Origin: Leifsonia sp. Root4
GTDB taxonomy: Bacteria > Actinomycetota > Actinomycetes > Actinomycetales > Microbacteriaceae
Assembly: GCF_001425085.1 (NCBI RefSeq)
Contig: NZ_LMDN01000005.1
Location: forward strand, 124,001 to 188,000
Direction: 5' to 3'
Length of the DNA: 64,000 nucleotides
Below the pieces are notes generated by a model that was not told the DNA's origin, made no database searches, and saw only the letters and a list, made by a program, of their open reading frames with translations. Made by a program: the position numbers and the translations under genes. How positions within the stretch are numbered: the stretch's first letter is position 1; every line of letters starts with the position of its first letter. Positions 11,107 through 19,406 of this stretch are shown here, piece after piece.

Positions 11107-11832
11107 ATGACACCGATGTCGATTCCCCACGCCGCGCTCGAGCCCACAGCCGCGAAGACGCTCGGCCCCCGCCGTTCTTTCGCACCGTTCGTCGTGGTGT
11201 CCGTGCTGCATCTGGTGTTCCAGCTTGCAGAGCTCCAGGCTCTGACCACCATCTCGAAGTGGATGCTCATGCCCGCGCTCGCGCTGGCGGTGATCGCCTC
11301 GACCCCTGCCAGGCGCTCGAGCGCGACGGCGCTGTTACTGGCGGCGATCACCCTGTCGTGGTTCGGCGACATCACCCCGCTCTACGCGAGCGACTGGTTC
11401 TTCGTGCTCGGGCTGAGCTTCTTCCTCCTGGCGCACATCGCCTATCTCGCGCTCTTCGTGCGTGGCCTCGGCTACCGCAGGCCGCGCCCGATCGCGCTCG
11501 TCTACGTGCTCTGGTGGCTGGCTTTCGTGGCCCTGCTCGGCCCGTGGCTGGGCGCACTGCTGGTCCCGGTCGCCGCCTACGGCGCCGTGCTCGGCGCCAT
11601 GGCGGCCTTCGCCACTCGGGGCACCATGCCGATCGCCATCGGCGGTGCGCTCTTCCTGATCTCCGACACGCTCCTCGGCAGCGACCGATTCCTGCCGGGC
11701 CTTGATCTCTGGCAATCGGGCTTCCTGATCATGATCACCTACCTCGGCGGTCAGGGCCTGATCGCCTGGGGCGTCATCGCCCTCCAGCGCGAGGGTCATC
11801 GGGGCCGGGCCCTTCAGCAGCAGGTCCTGTAG
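11107..11832 (+). CDS. YhhN family membrane protein (lysoplasmalogenase-like)
   Basis: 241 residues, about eight transmembrane helices. Family motifs are TLSWFGDITPLY (the S-x-x-GD site), the central FFLLAHIAYLALF and GGALFLISDTLLG near the C-terminus. Mammalian relatives (TMEM86) hydrolyse lysoplasmalogen; the bacterial role is less defined. The last 59 bases overlap antisense with the 3' end of the emfourin-like gene on the other strand. Confidence 0.83.
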   Translation: MTPMSIPHAALEPTAAKTLGPRRSFAPFVVVSVLHLVFQLAELQALTTISKWMLMPALALAVIASTPARRSSATALLLAAITLSWFGDITPLYASDWFFVLGLSFFLLAHIAYLALFVRGLGYRRPRPIALVYVLWWLAFVALLGPWLGALLVPVAAYGAVLGAMAAFATRGTMPIAIGGALFLISDTLLGSDRFLPGLDLWQSGFLIMITYLGGQGLIAWGVIALQREGHRGRALQQQVL

Positions 11833-12136
11833 GGCCGCTCCCGTCAGAAGTGGGGAATCGGCGCGCGGGCTCCGGCTTCGCGTTCAACTGCACCCGGGTG
11901 ACGAGTTCACGCCACGGCCCCTCGAGTTGCGGTTCGCTGAGCGTCGCACTGCGCTGAGCGCAGCGGATGCTGTAGATGTATCGGTCCGGCTCCGGCGGTG
12001 CCGGTCTGACCTCACTCCACGGTAGCTCGGCGATCAGCGCCAGCCACTCCTCGGCGTCCGGCCGCTCATCCAACTGCACCTGCCAGGTGAGTCGGATGCC
12101 GGCGAAGCCACCGCTCCGCGAGACGATCACCTTCAC
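11774..12136 (-). CDS. Emfourin-like inhibitor of the adjacent M4 peptidase
   Basis: 120 residues beginning MKVIVSRSGGFAGIRLTWQV, the hallmark N-terminus of emfourin (protealysin inhibitor) proteins. It starts with GTG 13 bases after the stop of the protealysin-like gene, with an AGGAGG site in the gap, so the two form an operon. Known members bind and inhibit the cognate protealysin-like peptidase. The C-terminal ~40 residues (Pro/Gly/Ala-rich) are not part of the conserved fold and overlap antisense with the YhhN gene. Confidence 0.82.
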   Translation of the reverse strand: MKVIVSRSGGFAGIRLTWQVQLDERPDAEEWLALIAELPWSEVRPAPPEPDRYIYSIRCAQRSATLSEPQLEGPWRELVTRVQLNAKPEPARRFPTSDGSGPTGPAAEGPGPDDPRAGGR

Positions 12137-12149
12137 TTCCCTGCCCTCC

Positions 12150-13370
12150 TCACGCTACTGCCCCTGTGGCTGCCCCTGTGGCTGCGCCAGGCCCGCCGGC
12201 TGGTGCTCCGTCGGCCGGCGCCTCGTCCGCCGGAATCCCGACGGTGCGCCAGCCTTCCGCGACCGCACGCCACTCCGCCGAGCCCCGGCCGTAGAGGGAC
12301 TCCGCCGCCGCGAGGGTGACCTCGGCGAAGCGGGCGAAGTCGGCATCCGGTGTCAGGTCGCCGCTGGTCAGAGCGTCGTACCAGATGCGCCCGGCCCGCT
12401 CCCACGCGTCACCGCCGATCGCGAGTGCTGTGAGGGCGAATGCCCGGTTCGGGATGCCCGAGTTGAGGTGCACGCCGCCGTTGTCCTCCTCGGTGACGAT
12501 GTAGTCGCGCATGTGCGCCGGCTGCGGGTCGCGCCCGAGCACATCGTCGTCGTAGGCGGTGCCGGGGTGGAGCATGTCGCGCAGCGCCCGCCCCTGCACG
12601 GCGTCGGTGAAGATCTCAGCGCCGATCAGCCAGCTCGCCTGTGCGGCACTCTGACCGTGTGCGAACTGCTCCGTCAGGGCACCGAAGACATCGGAGACAT
12701 GCTCGTTGAGGGCCCCAGACTGGCCCTGGTAGCGCAGCCCGGCGGTGTGCTCGGTCACGCCGTGGGTCAGCTCGTGCCCGACCACGCTGAGCGAGGAGGT
12801 GAAGTCATGGAACACCTCGCCGTCCCCGTCGCCGAAGACCATGCGCTCCCCGTTCCAGAACGCGTTGTCGTAGTCGCGGCCGTAGTGGACGGTGGCGTCC
12901 AGCGGCAGATTCGCGCCGTCGATGGAGTCGCGCTGAAACGCCTCCCAGAACAGTTCATAGGTGCTGCCGAGCCCGTCATAGGCCTCGTTCACGCTCTGGT
13001 CGGCGGTCGGCGGCTGTCCCTCCTCGCGCACGAGCACGCCGGGGAGTCGCGTCGTGCCGCGGGCGTCGGCGATGAAGCGGCGGGGGCTGCCCGGCGTCTC
13101 GCCGACGGTCTCGCCGATCGTCTCTGAGAGTGTCTCGCGAAGCCCGCGAGTCTGCTCCACGAGTCCGGTCGCGGCGATCGGAGCGAGAAGTTCGGTGCCG
13201 CCCGGCAGCTCCGCTTCGGGGTCCGCTCGCCACTGCCGCAGCGGTTCATCGCGGGCCAGCGAGCTTCTGGCCGCCTCCGCGGCCACGGGGAATCGTTCGT
13301 CGCCGGCCCGGGCGACCGCCTCGAGGAGATAGGGCGGAACGATGAAACACTGCGGTGAGTTGTGCGCCAT
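12150..13370 (-). CDS. Protealysin-type M4 family zinc metallopeptidase
   Basis: 406 residues. Zinc site HELTH at 199-203 and the third ligand Glu223 in GALNEHVSD mark a thermolysin-family peptidase; the later NGGVHLNSGIPNRAF motif contains the catalytic His region. There is no signal peptide, and the N-terminus carries the short protealysin precursor motif (CFIVPPYLLEAV, residues 8-19) instead of the long FTP/PepSY propeptide, so the enzyme is probably made in the cytoplasm. The C-terminus ends in a GAATGAATG-type repeat (residues about 395-404). Immediately followed by an emfourin-type inhibitor. Confidence 0.9.
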   Translation of the reverse strand: MAHNSPQCFIVPPYLLEAVARAGDERFPVAAEAARSSLARDEPLRQWRADPEAELPGGTELLAPIAATGLVEQTRGLRETLSETIGETVGETPGSPRRFIADARGTTRLPGVLVREEGQPPTADQSVNEAYDGLGSTYELFWEAFQRDSIDGANLPLDATVHYGRDYDNAFWNGERMVFGDGDGEVFHDFTSSLSVVGHELTHGVTEHTAGLRYQGQSGALNEHVSDVFGALTEQFAHGQSAAQASWLIGAEIFTDAVQGRALRDMLHPGTAYDDDVLGRDPQPAHMRDYIVTEEDNGGVHLNSGIPNRAFALTALAIGGDAWERAGRIWYDALTSGDLTPDADFARFAEVTLAAAESLYGRGSAEWRAVAEGWRTVGIPADEAPADGAPAGGPGAATGAATGAVA

Positions 13371-13382
13371 GCGGTGAGCATA
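13371..13382 (-). promoter_or_regulatory. Leaderless promoter -10 of the M4 peptidase gene
   Basis: On the minus strand TATGCT (13382-13377) is followed by six bases and the ATG at 13370. Confidence 0.6.
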
Positions 13383-13460
13383 GCGCCGCGCACCGACCCG
13401 GGGTAGTGCCTCGCAGCGTCGCCTCTGGCGGGGCGGATGCCGGCCGCGCCGACCGTGTGC

Positions 13461-13472
13461 AATGCTGAACGC
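13461..13472 (+). promoter_or_regulatory. Possible leaderless promoter -10 of the CPBP-like gene
   Basis: AATGCT (13461-13466), six bases, then GTG at 13473. The first base deviates from TAnnnT. Confidence 0.4.
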
Positions 13473-14306
13473 GTGCAGCCTGCATCCGTCGCCCCGTCAC
13501 CGTCCGGCGGCGATGTGCGCGCTGCGCTCTCGTGGAAGCTGCTGCCCGCCATCCTCGTCTGCGGATCCGCCGTGCTGCTGTTCGGCGTGCAGATCGCACT
13601 CGCAGGATACGCCGTGCTGCTGCTCGGTCTGGGAGTGGGATGGTTCGTCGACCGCCAACTCTTCCGCGACCTGCTGCTCATCGCCGTCGGCCTCGTGATC
13701 ATCAGCACGATCTCGCTCGAAGCCAACATCGACTACCCCAACATGGTGTTGTTCGCCGTCGTGCTCTCATCTGCCGTGGCGGTGCCGTTCCTCATCCACC
13801 GTTTCGTTTTCCGTGAGCGCGTCATCGCCTTCCCCTGGCGGGGGCGCGGCCGCTGGACGCGTGCGCAATGGATCTACATCGGTGCCGTCGTGGTGATGGC
13901 GATCGTGCTGTTGCCGTTCTACTTCATCTCAAGCGGTGCCTACCAGAACTGGCCGGCCGTGCACGAGCCGGATGCCGTCATCCGGCTGTTCATCGGGGTC
14001 AACGCCGTCGGCATCTGGGACGAGCTGTTCTTCATCTGCACGGTGTTCACGCTGCTATGCCGGCACTTCCCGGTGTGGCTGGCGAACCTGCTGCAGGCGA
14101 CCGTGTTCGTGTCGTTCCTCTGGGAGCTCGGCTACCAGAGCTGGGGCCCGCTGCTCACCATCCCGTTCGCGCTCGTGCAGGGGGCGATCTTCCGCATGAC
14201 GCGTTCGCTCAGCTATGTGGTGACCGTGCACCTGTTGTTCGACCTCGTGGTGTTCCTCGTGATCGTCTACGCCCACAACCCGGAGTGGTTCGGCGCCGCC
14301 GGGTGA
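13473..14306 (+). CDS. CPBP-like (CAAX protease/bacteriocin-processing related) membrane protein
   Basis: 277 residues with about seven hydrophobic segments. GIWDELFFICTVFTLLCR (residues about 177-194), FLWELGYQ and VTVHLLFDLVVF resemble the three CPBP motifs, but the first motif has DE where the catalytic EE is expected, so activity is uncertain. Start chosen at the GTG 13473, giving MQPASVAPSPSGG; an in-frame ATG at 13437 is possible. Divergent from the M4 peptidase with about 100 bases between them. Confidence 0.62.
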   Translation: MQPASVAPSPSGGDVRAALSWKLLPAILVCGSAVLLFGVQIALAGYAVLLLGLGVGWFVDRQLFRDLLLIAVGLVIISTISLEANIDYPNMVLFAVVLSSAVAVPFLIHRFVFRERVIAFPWRGRGRWTRAQWIYIGAVVVMAIVLLPFYFISSGAYQNWPAVHEPDAVIRLFIGVNAVGIWDELFFICTVFTLLCRHFPVWLANLLQATVFVSFLWELGYQSWGPLLTIPFALVQGAIFRMTRSLSYVVTVHLLFDLVVFLVIVYAHNPEWFGAAG

Positions 14307-14310
14307 GCCG

Positions 14311-14443
14311 CTCCCGCTGGTTGAGCCGCTCCCGTTGGTTGAGCCTGTCGAAACCCGCTCCCGTTGGTTGAGCCTGTCGAAACCCGCTCCCGTTGGTTGA
14401 GCTTGTCGAAACCCGCTCCGTTGGTTGAGCCTGTCGAAACGCG
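14311..14443. repeat. Tandem 29-base repeat array of the GGTTGAGCCTGTCGAAAC family
   Basis: Four near-identical units (14329-14357, 14358-14386, 14387-14415, 14416-14443, the last one base shorter), preceded by a partial unit at 14311-14328. The common core is TTGGTTGAGCYTGTCGAAAC. The units abut with no spacers. Located between convergent genes. Confidence 0.85.
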
Positions 14444-14452
14444 CTCTGACGA

Positions 14453-15061
14453 TCAGTCCGGTCGGCGCATGTCGAAGCGACCGTCGGCCAGCAACTCGAA
14501 GTAGGCGGTCGGGCCGCCCCCGCGCAGCACGGGGTAAGCGAGCGCGGTCTGGTAGACGCCGTCCTGCAGCAGAGCCTCGTCGATGTGCACGCCGACGACC
14601 TCGCCGATCGTGAGAACACCCGGCGATTCGCGCCCGTCGGCGCCGCGGAGCGGCACGATCTGGCTGACCCGACACTCGAAGCTCACCGGGGAAGCGGCGA
14701 CGCGCGGTGCCTCGATCTCCAGGGATGCCGCGGCATCCAGCCCCGCGGCCTCGAACTCATCCACCTCGCCCGTTGTTGACGTGGCGTTCATCTGCTCCGC
14801 GAGCACACGGGTAACGAGGTTCCACGTGAACTCGCCACTCAGCTCGGCGTTGCGGGCGCTGTGTTTGAGGCTCGTGCTCGAGAAGCCGACGAGCGGCGGC
14901 GTGTACGAGAAGACGTTGAAGAAGCTGTACGGCGCGAGATTGCGCACACCGCTGGGGGAGAGGGTGCCGATCCAGCCGATCGGTCGCGGCGCGATGATGG
15001 CGTTGAGTGGATCGTGCGCCAGGCGGTGTCCCTCGGCTGGGCGATAGAAGTGCGTCGGCAT
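14453..15061 (-). CDS. Flavin reductase family protein (FMN-binding split barrel)
   Basis: 202 residues from the ATG at 15061 (MPTHFYRPAEGH); a TTG four codons earlier is also possible. The flavin reductase-like split-barrel signatures IIAPRPIGWIGTLSPSGVRNLAPYSFFN and GEFTWNLVTR are clear. Members reduce flavin with NAD(P)H for a partner monooxygenase or are DIM6/NTAB-type oxidoreductases. No partner oxygenase is adjacent; the neighbouring gene encodes another split-barrel protein. Confidence 0.87.
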   Translation of the reverse strand: MPTHFYRPAEGHRLAHDPLNAIIAPRPIGWIGTLSPSGVRNLAPYSFFNVFSYTPPLVGFSSTSLKHSARNAELSGEFTWNLVTRVLAEQMNATSTTGEVDEFEAAGLDAAASLEIEAPRVAASPVSFECRVSQIVPLRGADGRESPGVLTIGEVVGVHIDEALLQDGVYQTALAYPVLRGGGPTAYFELLADGRFDMRRPD

Positions 15062-15166
15062 GCGCCCAGTCAAGCAGCTGTGACCGCTGGCACGGGCCAG
15101 CTCGCGGCATCCGTGTAACGAAGGGCCGCAAGTCGCCCTCTAAACAGCTGCCCAGATGCCGGAGCG

Positions 15167-15607
15167 CTAGACGTCGGTGAAGCTGCGGGTGTCGTCGGGA
15201 GCCGGGCCCAGCTCGAAGCGTCGACCGGTGATCTCGACAGGGTCGATTCGAACCCAGACATGCTTCTCGGTCGGAACAAGCGGCTGCAGCACGAGTTGTT
15301 CCGCGGCCTCGATCTCGGCGGCCGTCTGCAGAATGCGAGCGGTGCCCTTGACGACGACGCTCCAACCCTGTTCACGCCCCACGCCATCGATCTCGAAGGC
15401 GACGTGGTCGTTGATCGTGAGTTCGAGCAGCTTGGTGCCCTCGGAGGTACGAATCGTGAGCACACCGTCGTGCGCAACGTAGTTGACGGGGTAGATGTCG
15501 ATCACGCCACGGACGGTCAATGCCAGCCTGCCGAGGCTCTCGGAGAGCAGGAGCTCCCAACATTCGTCGGGCGAGAGTGTGATGAGCGGTGATCCACCGG
15601 TGTCCAT
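15167..15607 (-). CDS. Pyridoxamine 5'-phosphate oxidase-like family protein
   Basis: 146 residues: LGRLALTVRGVIDIYPVNYVAHDGVLTIRTSEGTKL is the PNPOx-like split-barrel core found in many small actinobacterial flavin or F420-binding proteins. The C-terminal half (VRIDPVEITGRRFELGP) completes the barrel. ATG at 15607 was chosen because a -10-like hexamer sits six bases upstream; a longer in-frame reading would start at 15658. The physiological substrate is unknown. Confidence 0.82.
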   Translation of the reverse strand: MDTGGSPLITLSPDECWELLLSESLGRLALTVRGVIDIYPVNYVAHDGVLTIRTSEGTKLLELTINDHVAFEIDGVGREQGWSVVVKGTARILQTAAEIEAAEQLVLQPLVPTEKHVWVRIDPVEITGRRFELGPAPDDTRSFTDV

Positions 15608-15619
15608 GACCTCATCCTG
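15608..15619 (-). promoter_or_regulatory. Possible leaderless promoter -10 of the PNPOx-like gene
   Basis: On the minus strand CAGGAT (15619-15614), six bases, then ATG at 15607. Confidence 0.45.
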
Positions 15620-15675
15620 ACACGCGGAGGCCGAATCCGCACCGCCCAATCTGGCCACGAATGGCCCCGGCGAGA

Positions 15676-15966
15676 CTCAGCTGGTTGAGCTTGTCGAAAC
15701 CCCGCGAAACCGCCCCGTCCCGCTGGTCGAGCCTGTCGAACCCGTCGGCATCGCTCGCGATTCCTGAGGTTGCCTGACTGGGCTGCCGCCTTTCGCGAGG
15801 CTCTGCGTCGCGCTGGTTGAGCCTGTCGAAACCCCTGCTGGTTGAGCCTGTCGAAACCACCCGACTCTCGCCCCATCCCGCTGGTCGAGTGGCGCGACGC
15901 GCAGCGTCGCGAAAGGCGGCAGCCCTTCCTTCGGCAACCCCGGGAACCGCCACCGATGCTGGTGCG
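15676..15966. repeat. Repeat-dense intergenic block upstream of the DUF222/HNH gene
   Basis: No gene is seen in the 467 bases from 15608 to 16074. The block contains four copies of the GGTTGAGC-TGTCGAAAC core (about 15681, 15721, 15811 and 15837). It also holds two copies of a second element, one inverted (15746-15813) and one direct (15885-15966), sharing TCGCGAAAGGCGGCAGCCC. A third copy of the second element lies downstream of the HNH gene. Confidence 0.75.
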
Positions 15967-16061
15967 GCTTCACTTCGCGACCACCTCTCCTCCACAGGCA
16001 CCGATTCCCGGAAACTTATCCACATCAGGCCTTTTTCCTAGGTGAACCTGCCTTGTCGGGG

Positions 16062-16074
16062 TAAAATTGGACCC
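16062..16074 (+). promoter_or_regulatory. Leaderless promoter -10 of the DUF222/HNH gene
   Basis: TAAAAT (16062-16067), seven bases, then ATG at 16075. Confidence 0.55.
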
Positions 16075-17481
16075 ATGGGAACCCCAACGGAGTCACTCGC
16101 AGAAGCACAGCAACTGCTGCTGGATGCCCTCGCCGGTTCCGACGAACGTTTGTTCCACCCCGACGCCCTGTTGGAGTTCACCGCCTCCGCCGAAGCCGTC
16201 GGCCGCCTCGCCGACGCCCTCCGCGTCCGGGCCGCCGGTGAGGTGGCGTTCCACTCCCGGCCCGAGCTCGGCGAGGACCGGCTCTCGGCGAAGAGGGGCT
16301 GCCGGAACGGTGTCGAGCTCCTCGCCCGCATCACGCTGGCCTCGGAGCGCACGCTGACGCAGCGGATGCGGCTCGGCGAAGCCACCCGGCCGCGGATGGC
16401 GCTCAGCGGGGAGAGGATGCCGGCCCGCTTCGACCACGTCGCCGAGGCCCTCGGTACCGGCACGCTCGGCTACGACAGTGCGACCGCGATCATCGGCACC
16501 CTGGAACCGATCCGGGGCCGAGTCGGTGACTTGAACGTCGAACACGCCGAAACCGCCCTCGTCGCCGCCGCCACGGGGCCGACCGTGGAGTCGCCGTTGC
16601 CGTTCGCCGCCGACGAGGTCCGCGGCCAGGCCCACGTCTGGGAGAGTGTCCTCGATGAGGACGGGGTGGTCCCGGCCGAAGAGCGGGCGATGCAGGCGCG
16701 GGGTATCAGTGCCGGGTTTACCCGGGACGGGGTGGTGCACCGGAAGATGACGTTGCTGCCGGAGATTGACGCGAAGTTCGAAACGTTGATGAACGCGTAT
16801 CTGAACCCGCGCAGCAAACCCTCCTTCAACGATGCCGACCCGGAGCAACCCAAGGACCCGCGGGCGACCGCGCAGGCCCGGCACGACGTCTTCGCCAGTC
16901 TCATCGACGGGGCCGCCCGCAGTGCGGACAGTCCCAGCATCGGTGGGGCGGCGCCGACCGTGCTGGTCTCGGTCCGGCAGGTCGACCTGGATGCCGGCAC
17001 CGTGTCTGGGTTCATTGAGGGCTGCGAGGCGCCGATCTCGATGCGGGCGGTGGAGCAGTTCATCTGCGCCGGCGGGCAACAACACGTGGTGATCGGCCCG
17101 GATGGCACCATCAATGCGATCGGCAACAATGACCGTCTCTTCAACGCCACGCAGCGGCGGGCGATCAGCCTCCGCGACGGCGGTTGCATCATCCCGGGCT
17201 GTTCCATCCCGGCCGCGTGGAGCGAGATCCACCACGTCAAGGAACACCAGATTGGTGGCGAAACGGAAACGTGCAACGGTGTCCTCCTCTGTTGGTTCCA
17301 CCACCACACGATCGAGACCAGCGGGTGGCAGATCATGATGATCGGCGGCGTCCCGTATGTGAAACCGCCGCCCTGGCTCCGCGGCGGCCGCTCCGACGCC
17401 GACACCCCGTGGCGCAGGTCGACGAAGTCCCGCACCCAACAAGCCGACCTCCTGCAGCTCTCTGCGCTGCTAGTCGAGTAG
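16075..17481 (+). CDS. DUF222 / HNH endonuclease domain protein (13E12 family)
   Basis: 468 residues. The N-terminal two thirds are the helical DUF222 region (AEAVGRLADALRVRAAGEVAFHSR...). The C-terminus is an HNH nuclease fold: CIIPGCSIPAAWSEIHHV, then CNGVLLCWFHHHTIE, with paired CxxC-type zinc ligands and the HH/H active-site residues intact. These proteins are multi-copy in mycobacteria (13E12 REP family) and Microbacteriaceae; their function is not established but their spread resembles mobile genes. Flanked on both sides by the same ~80-base repeat. Confidence 0.92.
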   Translation: MGTPTESLAEAQQLLLDALAGSDERLFHPDALLEFTASAEAVGRLADALRVRAAGEVAFHSRPELGEDRLSAKRGCRNGVELLARITLASERTLTQRMRLGEATRPRMALSGERMPARFDHVAEALGTGTLGYDSATAIIGTLEPIRGRVGDLNVEHAETALVAAATGPTVESPLPFAADEVRGQAHVWESVLDEDGVVPAEERAMQARGISAGFTRDGVVHRKMTLLPEIDAKFETLMNAYLNPRSKPSFNDADPEQPKDPRATAQARHDVFASLIDGAARSADSPSIGGAAPTVLVSVRQVDLDAGTVSGFIEGCEAPISMRAVEQFICAGGQQHVVIGPDGTINAIGNNDRLFNATQRRAISLRDGGCIIPGCSIPAAWSEIHHVKEHQIGGETETCNGVLLCWFHHHTIETSGWQIMMIGGVPYVKPPPWLRGGRSDADTPWRRSTKSRTQQADLLQLSALLVE

Positions 17482-17940
17482 CGCGAGGCGAAGCCTCGCG
17501 AAAGGCGGCAGCCCCCACCCAGGCAACCTCAGGAACCGCAACCGATGCTGGTGCTGCGGCGGGCGACCCGATCCGGTCAGACGCTCAGGGCTTCGGTCAC
17601 TGGCGCTCCCTCAAGCCAGCGTGAGAAAGCACGCTGGCTCGAGCGAGCGGCGCCGCGATGAAGGAGCAGCGACGCACGCGAAGCCCCGAGCGCGTGCCCG
17701 ACACTGCAGCCACGACACCCACGCTGGTCGAACTGCAGCCGCGACACCCACGCTGGTCGAGTAGGCCGGCCGCGGCCGTATCGAGACCCGGGCGACCCGA
17801 TCCGGTCAGGCGCTCAGGGCTTCGGTCGCTGGCGCTCCCTCAAGCCAGCGTGGAAATCTACGAGGTCCCGAGCGGATCCGCCGACACCGCAGCCCAGTCA
17901 TCCGCGGCGCTCCCTTGAGCCGGCGTGGAGGCGTGCGCAG
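17466..17940. repeat. Repeat-dense intergenic block downstream of the DUF222/HNH gene
   Basis: The 580 bases 17482-18061 hold no gene apart from the rpsO promoter at the right end. From the left: a third copy of the HNH-flanking element (about 17470-17553); a palindromic repeat related to that at 841-1008 (about 17580-17695, arms CTCAAGCCAGCGTG / CACGCTGGCTCGAG); two tandem CTGCAGCC-CGACACCCACGCTGGTCGA units (about 17704-17760); a palindrome-like GGTCGAGTAGG...CGTATCGAGACC (about 17755-17788); and a half copy of the palindromic repeat at 17812-17855. Confidence 0.75.
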
Positions 17941-17965
17941 CGCTTCGAGTCGCGCATTACTCTGC

Positions 17966-17971
17966 TAAACT
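17966..17971 (+). promoter_or_regulatory. Extended -10 of the rpsO promoter
   Basis: TGC-TAAACT (-10 at 17966-17971), with CTTCGA (17943-17948) as a weak -35 at 17 bases. It gives a leader of about 85 bases. Confidence 0.5.
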
Positions 17972-18061
17972 CTTGAGGTTGCCGTCTGAACGGCCGCGGA
18001 TAAAGAGAGCCCAGGCATCCTGCCCCGGGCACCGCGCAATGAGAGAAAAGGGGATCAATTT

Positions 18062-18331
18062 ATGGCACTCGAAGCAGATGTCAAGAAGGCGATCATCGAA
18101 GAGTACGCGACCCACCCCGGTGACACCGGATCCCCCGAGGTTCAGGTTGCGATGCTGACGCGTCGCATCAAGGACCTCACGGAGCACCTCAAGGAGCACA
18201 AGCACGACCACCACTCGCGTCGTGGACTGCTTCTCCTGGTCGGCCAGCGTCGTCGTCTGCTCGGATACCTCTCCGACGTCGACATCAACCGTTACCGCTC
18301 GCTCATCGAGCGTCTCGGACTGCGCCGCTAG
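18062..18331 (+). CDS. rpsO: 30S ribosomal protein S15
   Basis: 89 residues, the full family length. Binds 16S rRNA at the three-way junction and helps form bridge B4 to the 50S subunit. Signatures: [38 protein letters not shown] and [24 protein letters not shown]. Ribosome site AAAAGGGGAT upstream of the ATG. In most bacteria rpsO is followed directly by pnp; here pnp is about 10 kb further on. Confidence 0.98.
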   Translation: MALEADVKKAIIEEYATHPGDTGSPEVQVAMLTRRIKDLTEHLKEHKHDHHSRRGLLLLVGQRRRLLGYLSDVDINRYRSLIERLGLRR

Positions 18332-18377
18332 TCGCAGCCGAAACGGTGGATCTTCGCTGATACGCGAACTTCTTACG

Positions 18378-18412
18378 AAACGGGCCGTCACCTTCGGGTG
18401 GCGGCCCGTTTT
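18378..18412 (+). terminator. Rho-independent terminator after rpsO
   Basis: GC-rich stem (18378-18392 against about 18397-18411) closed by a TTCG tetraloop and followed by TTTT, a classical intrinsic terminator. Confidence 0.85.
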
Positions 18413-18478
18413 GTGTGCGTTGCACGGCACCGCTGCGCAACGCCGTGTATCTCGACGGTCGCTGTGCGCTCGCCCCCG

Positions 18479-18490
18479 TAGGCTCGCCTC
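18479..18490 (+). promoter_or_regulatory. Leaderless promoter -10 of the LLM oxidoreductase gene
   Basis: TAGGCT (18479-18484), six bases, then ATG at 18491. Confidence 0.6.
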
Positions 18491-19405
18491 ATGCGCTTTG
18501 GAATTGTGATCCTTCCCCAGCACGACTGGCCGGATGCCGCCCGCTACTGGCGCGGTGCGGAACAGCTCGGCTTCGACCACGCCTGGACCTATGACCACCT
18601 GTCGTGGCGCAGCCTTGCCGATGAACCGTGGCATGCGACCGTGCCGACGCTGACGGCTGCTGCGATGGTGACGGAGACGATCCGGCTCGGCACCTTCGTC
18701 GCCTCGCCGAATTTCCGGCATCCGGTGCCCTTCGCCAAAGACCTGGCGACGCTGGACCAGATCTCCGGAGGGCGCTTCACGCTCGGCCTCGGCTCCGGTG
18801 GGACGGGCTTCGACGCGTTCGTGCTCGGTCAGGAAACGTTCACGCCGCGCCAACGGTTCGACCGCTTCGCCGCGTTCGCCGAGGGCCTCGACCTGTTGCT
18901 GCGCGGCGAATCTGGCCCGGGGGAGGCGCCGGCCGAGACTGGCGCACCGGACGGAATCTCGTTCTCCGACGAGTGGTACACGGCGCATGGCGCTCGCATG
19001 GTGGGGGAGCCGACGCAACGGCCACGGATGCCGTTCCTGATGGCCGCGAATGGGCCGCGCAGCATGCGGCTTGCGGCCCGCCTCGGCCAGGGCTGGGTCA
19101 CGACCGGGCCCGACGGTCTGGTCGGCGAGGAGTGGTGGCAGGGTGTCGCCGCGCTGAGCGAGCGCATGACCGAGGCGTGCGAGGCGGCCGGCATCGACGC
19201 GAGCGGCTTCGACCGCAGCCTGTCGCTCGATTCCGGTGGCCACTTCGCGCTGGAGAGCATCGGCAGCTTCGAGGACAGCGTCGGCCGGGCGGCCGAGCTC
19301 GGCTTCACAGACGTGATGGTGCACTGGCCCCGCGCGGACGGCATCTACGCGGGCTCGGAGAGCGTGCTGGAAGAAGCCGCCGCGCGGCTGCCCACGCTGC
19401 GCTGA
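18491..19405 (+). CDS. LLM class (luciferase-like) flavin-dependent oxidoreductase
   Basis: 304-residue bacterial-luciferase-fold TIM barrel. Typical motifs: MRFGIVILPQHDW, GFDHAWTYDHLSW, TIRLGTFVASPNFRHPVPFAKDLATLDQISGGRFTLGLGSGG and the C-terminal GFTDVMVHWPR. The fold serves both FMN monooxygenases and F420-dependent enzymes; neither cofactor nor substrate can be fixed from sequence. Transcribed alone; a convergent VOC-family gene follows after one base. Confidence 0.87.
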   Translation: MRFGIVILPQHDWPDAARYWRGAEQLGFDHAWTYDHLSWRSLADEPWHATVPTLTAAAMVTETIRLGTFVASPNFRHPVPFAKDLATLDQISGGRFTLGLGSGGTGFDAFVLGQETFTPRQRFDRFAAFAEGLDLLLRGESGPGEAPAETGAPDGISFSDEWYTAHGARMVGEPTQRPRMPFLMAANGPRSMRLAARLGQGWVTTGPDGLVGEEWWQGVAALSERMTEACEAAGIDASGFDRSLSLDSGGHFALESIGSFEDSVGRAAELGFTDVMVHWPRADGIYAGSESVLEEAAARLPTLR

Positions 19406-19406
19406 G

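Noticed and set aside
14311-14443. CRISPR-like repeat array
   Set aside because: The 29-base units abut directly with no unique spacers, and no cas genes are present in the window.
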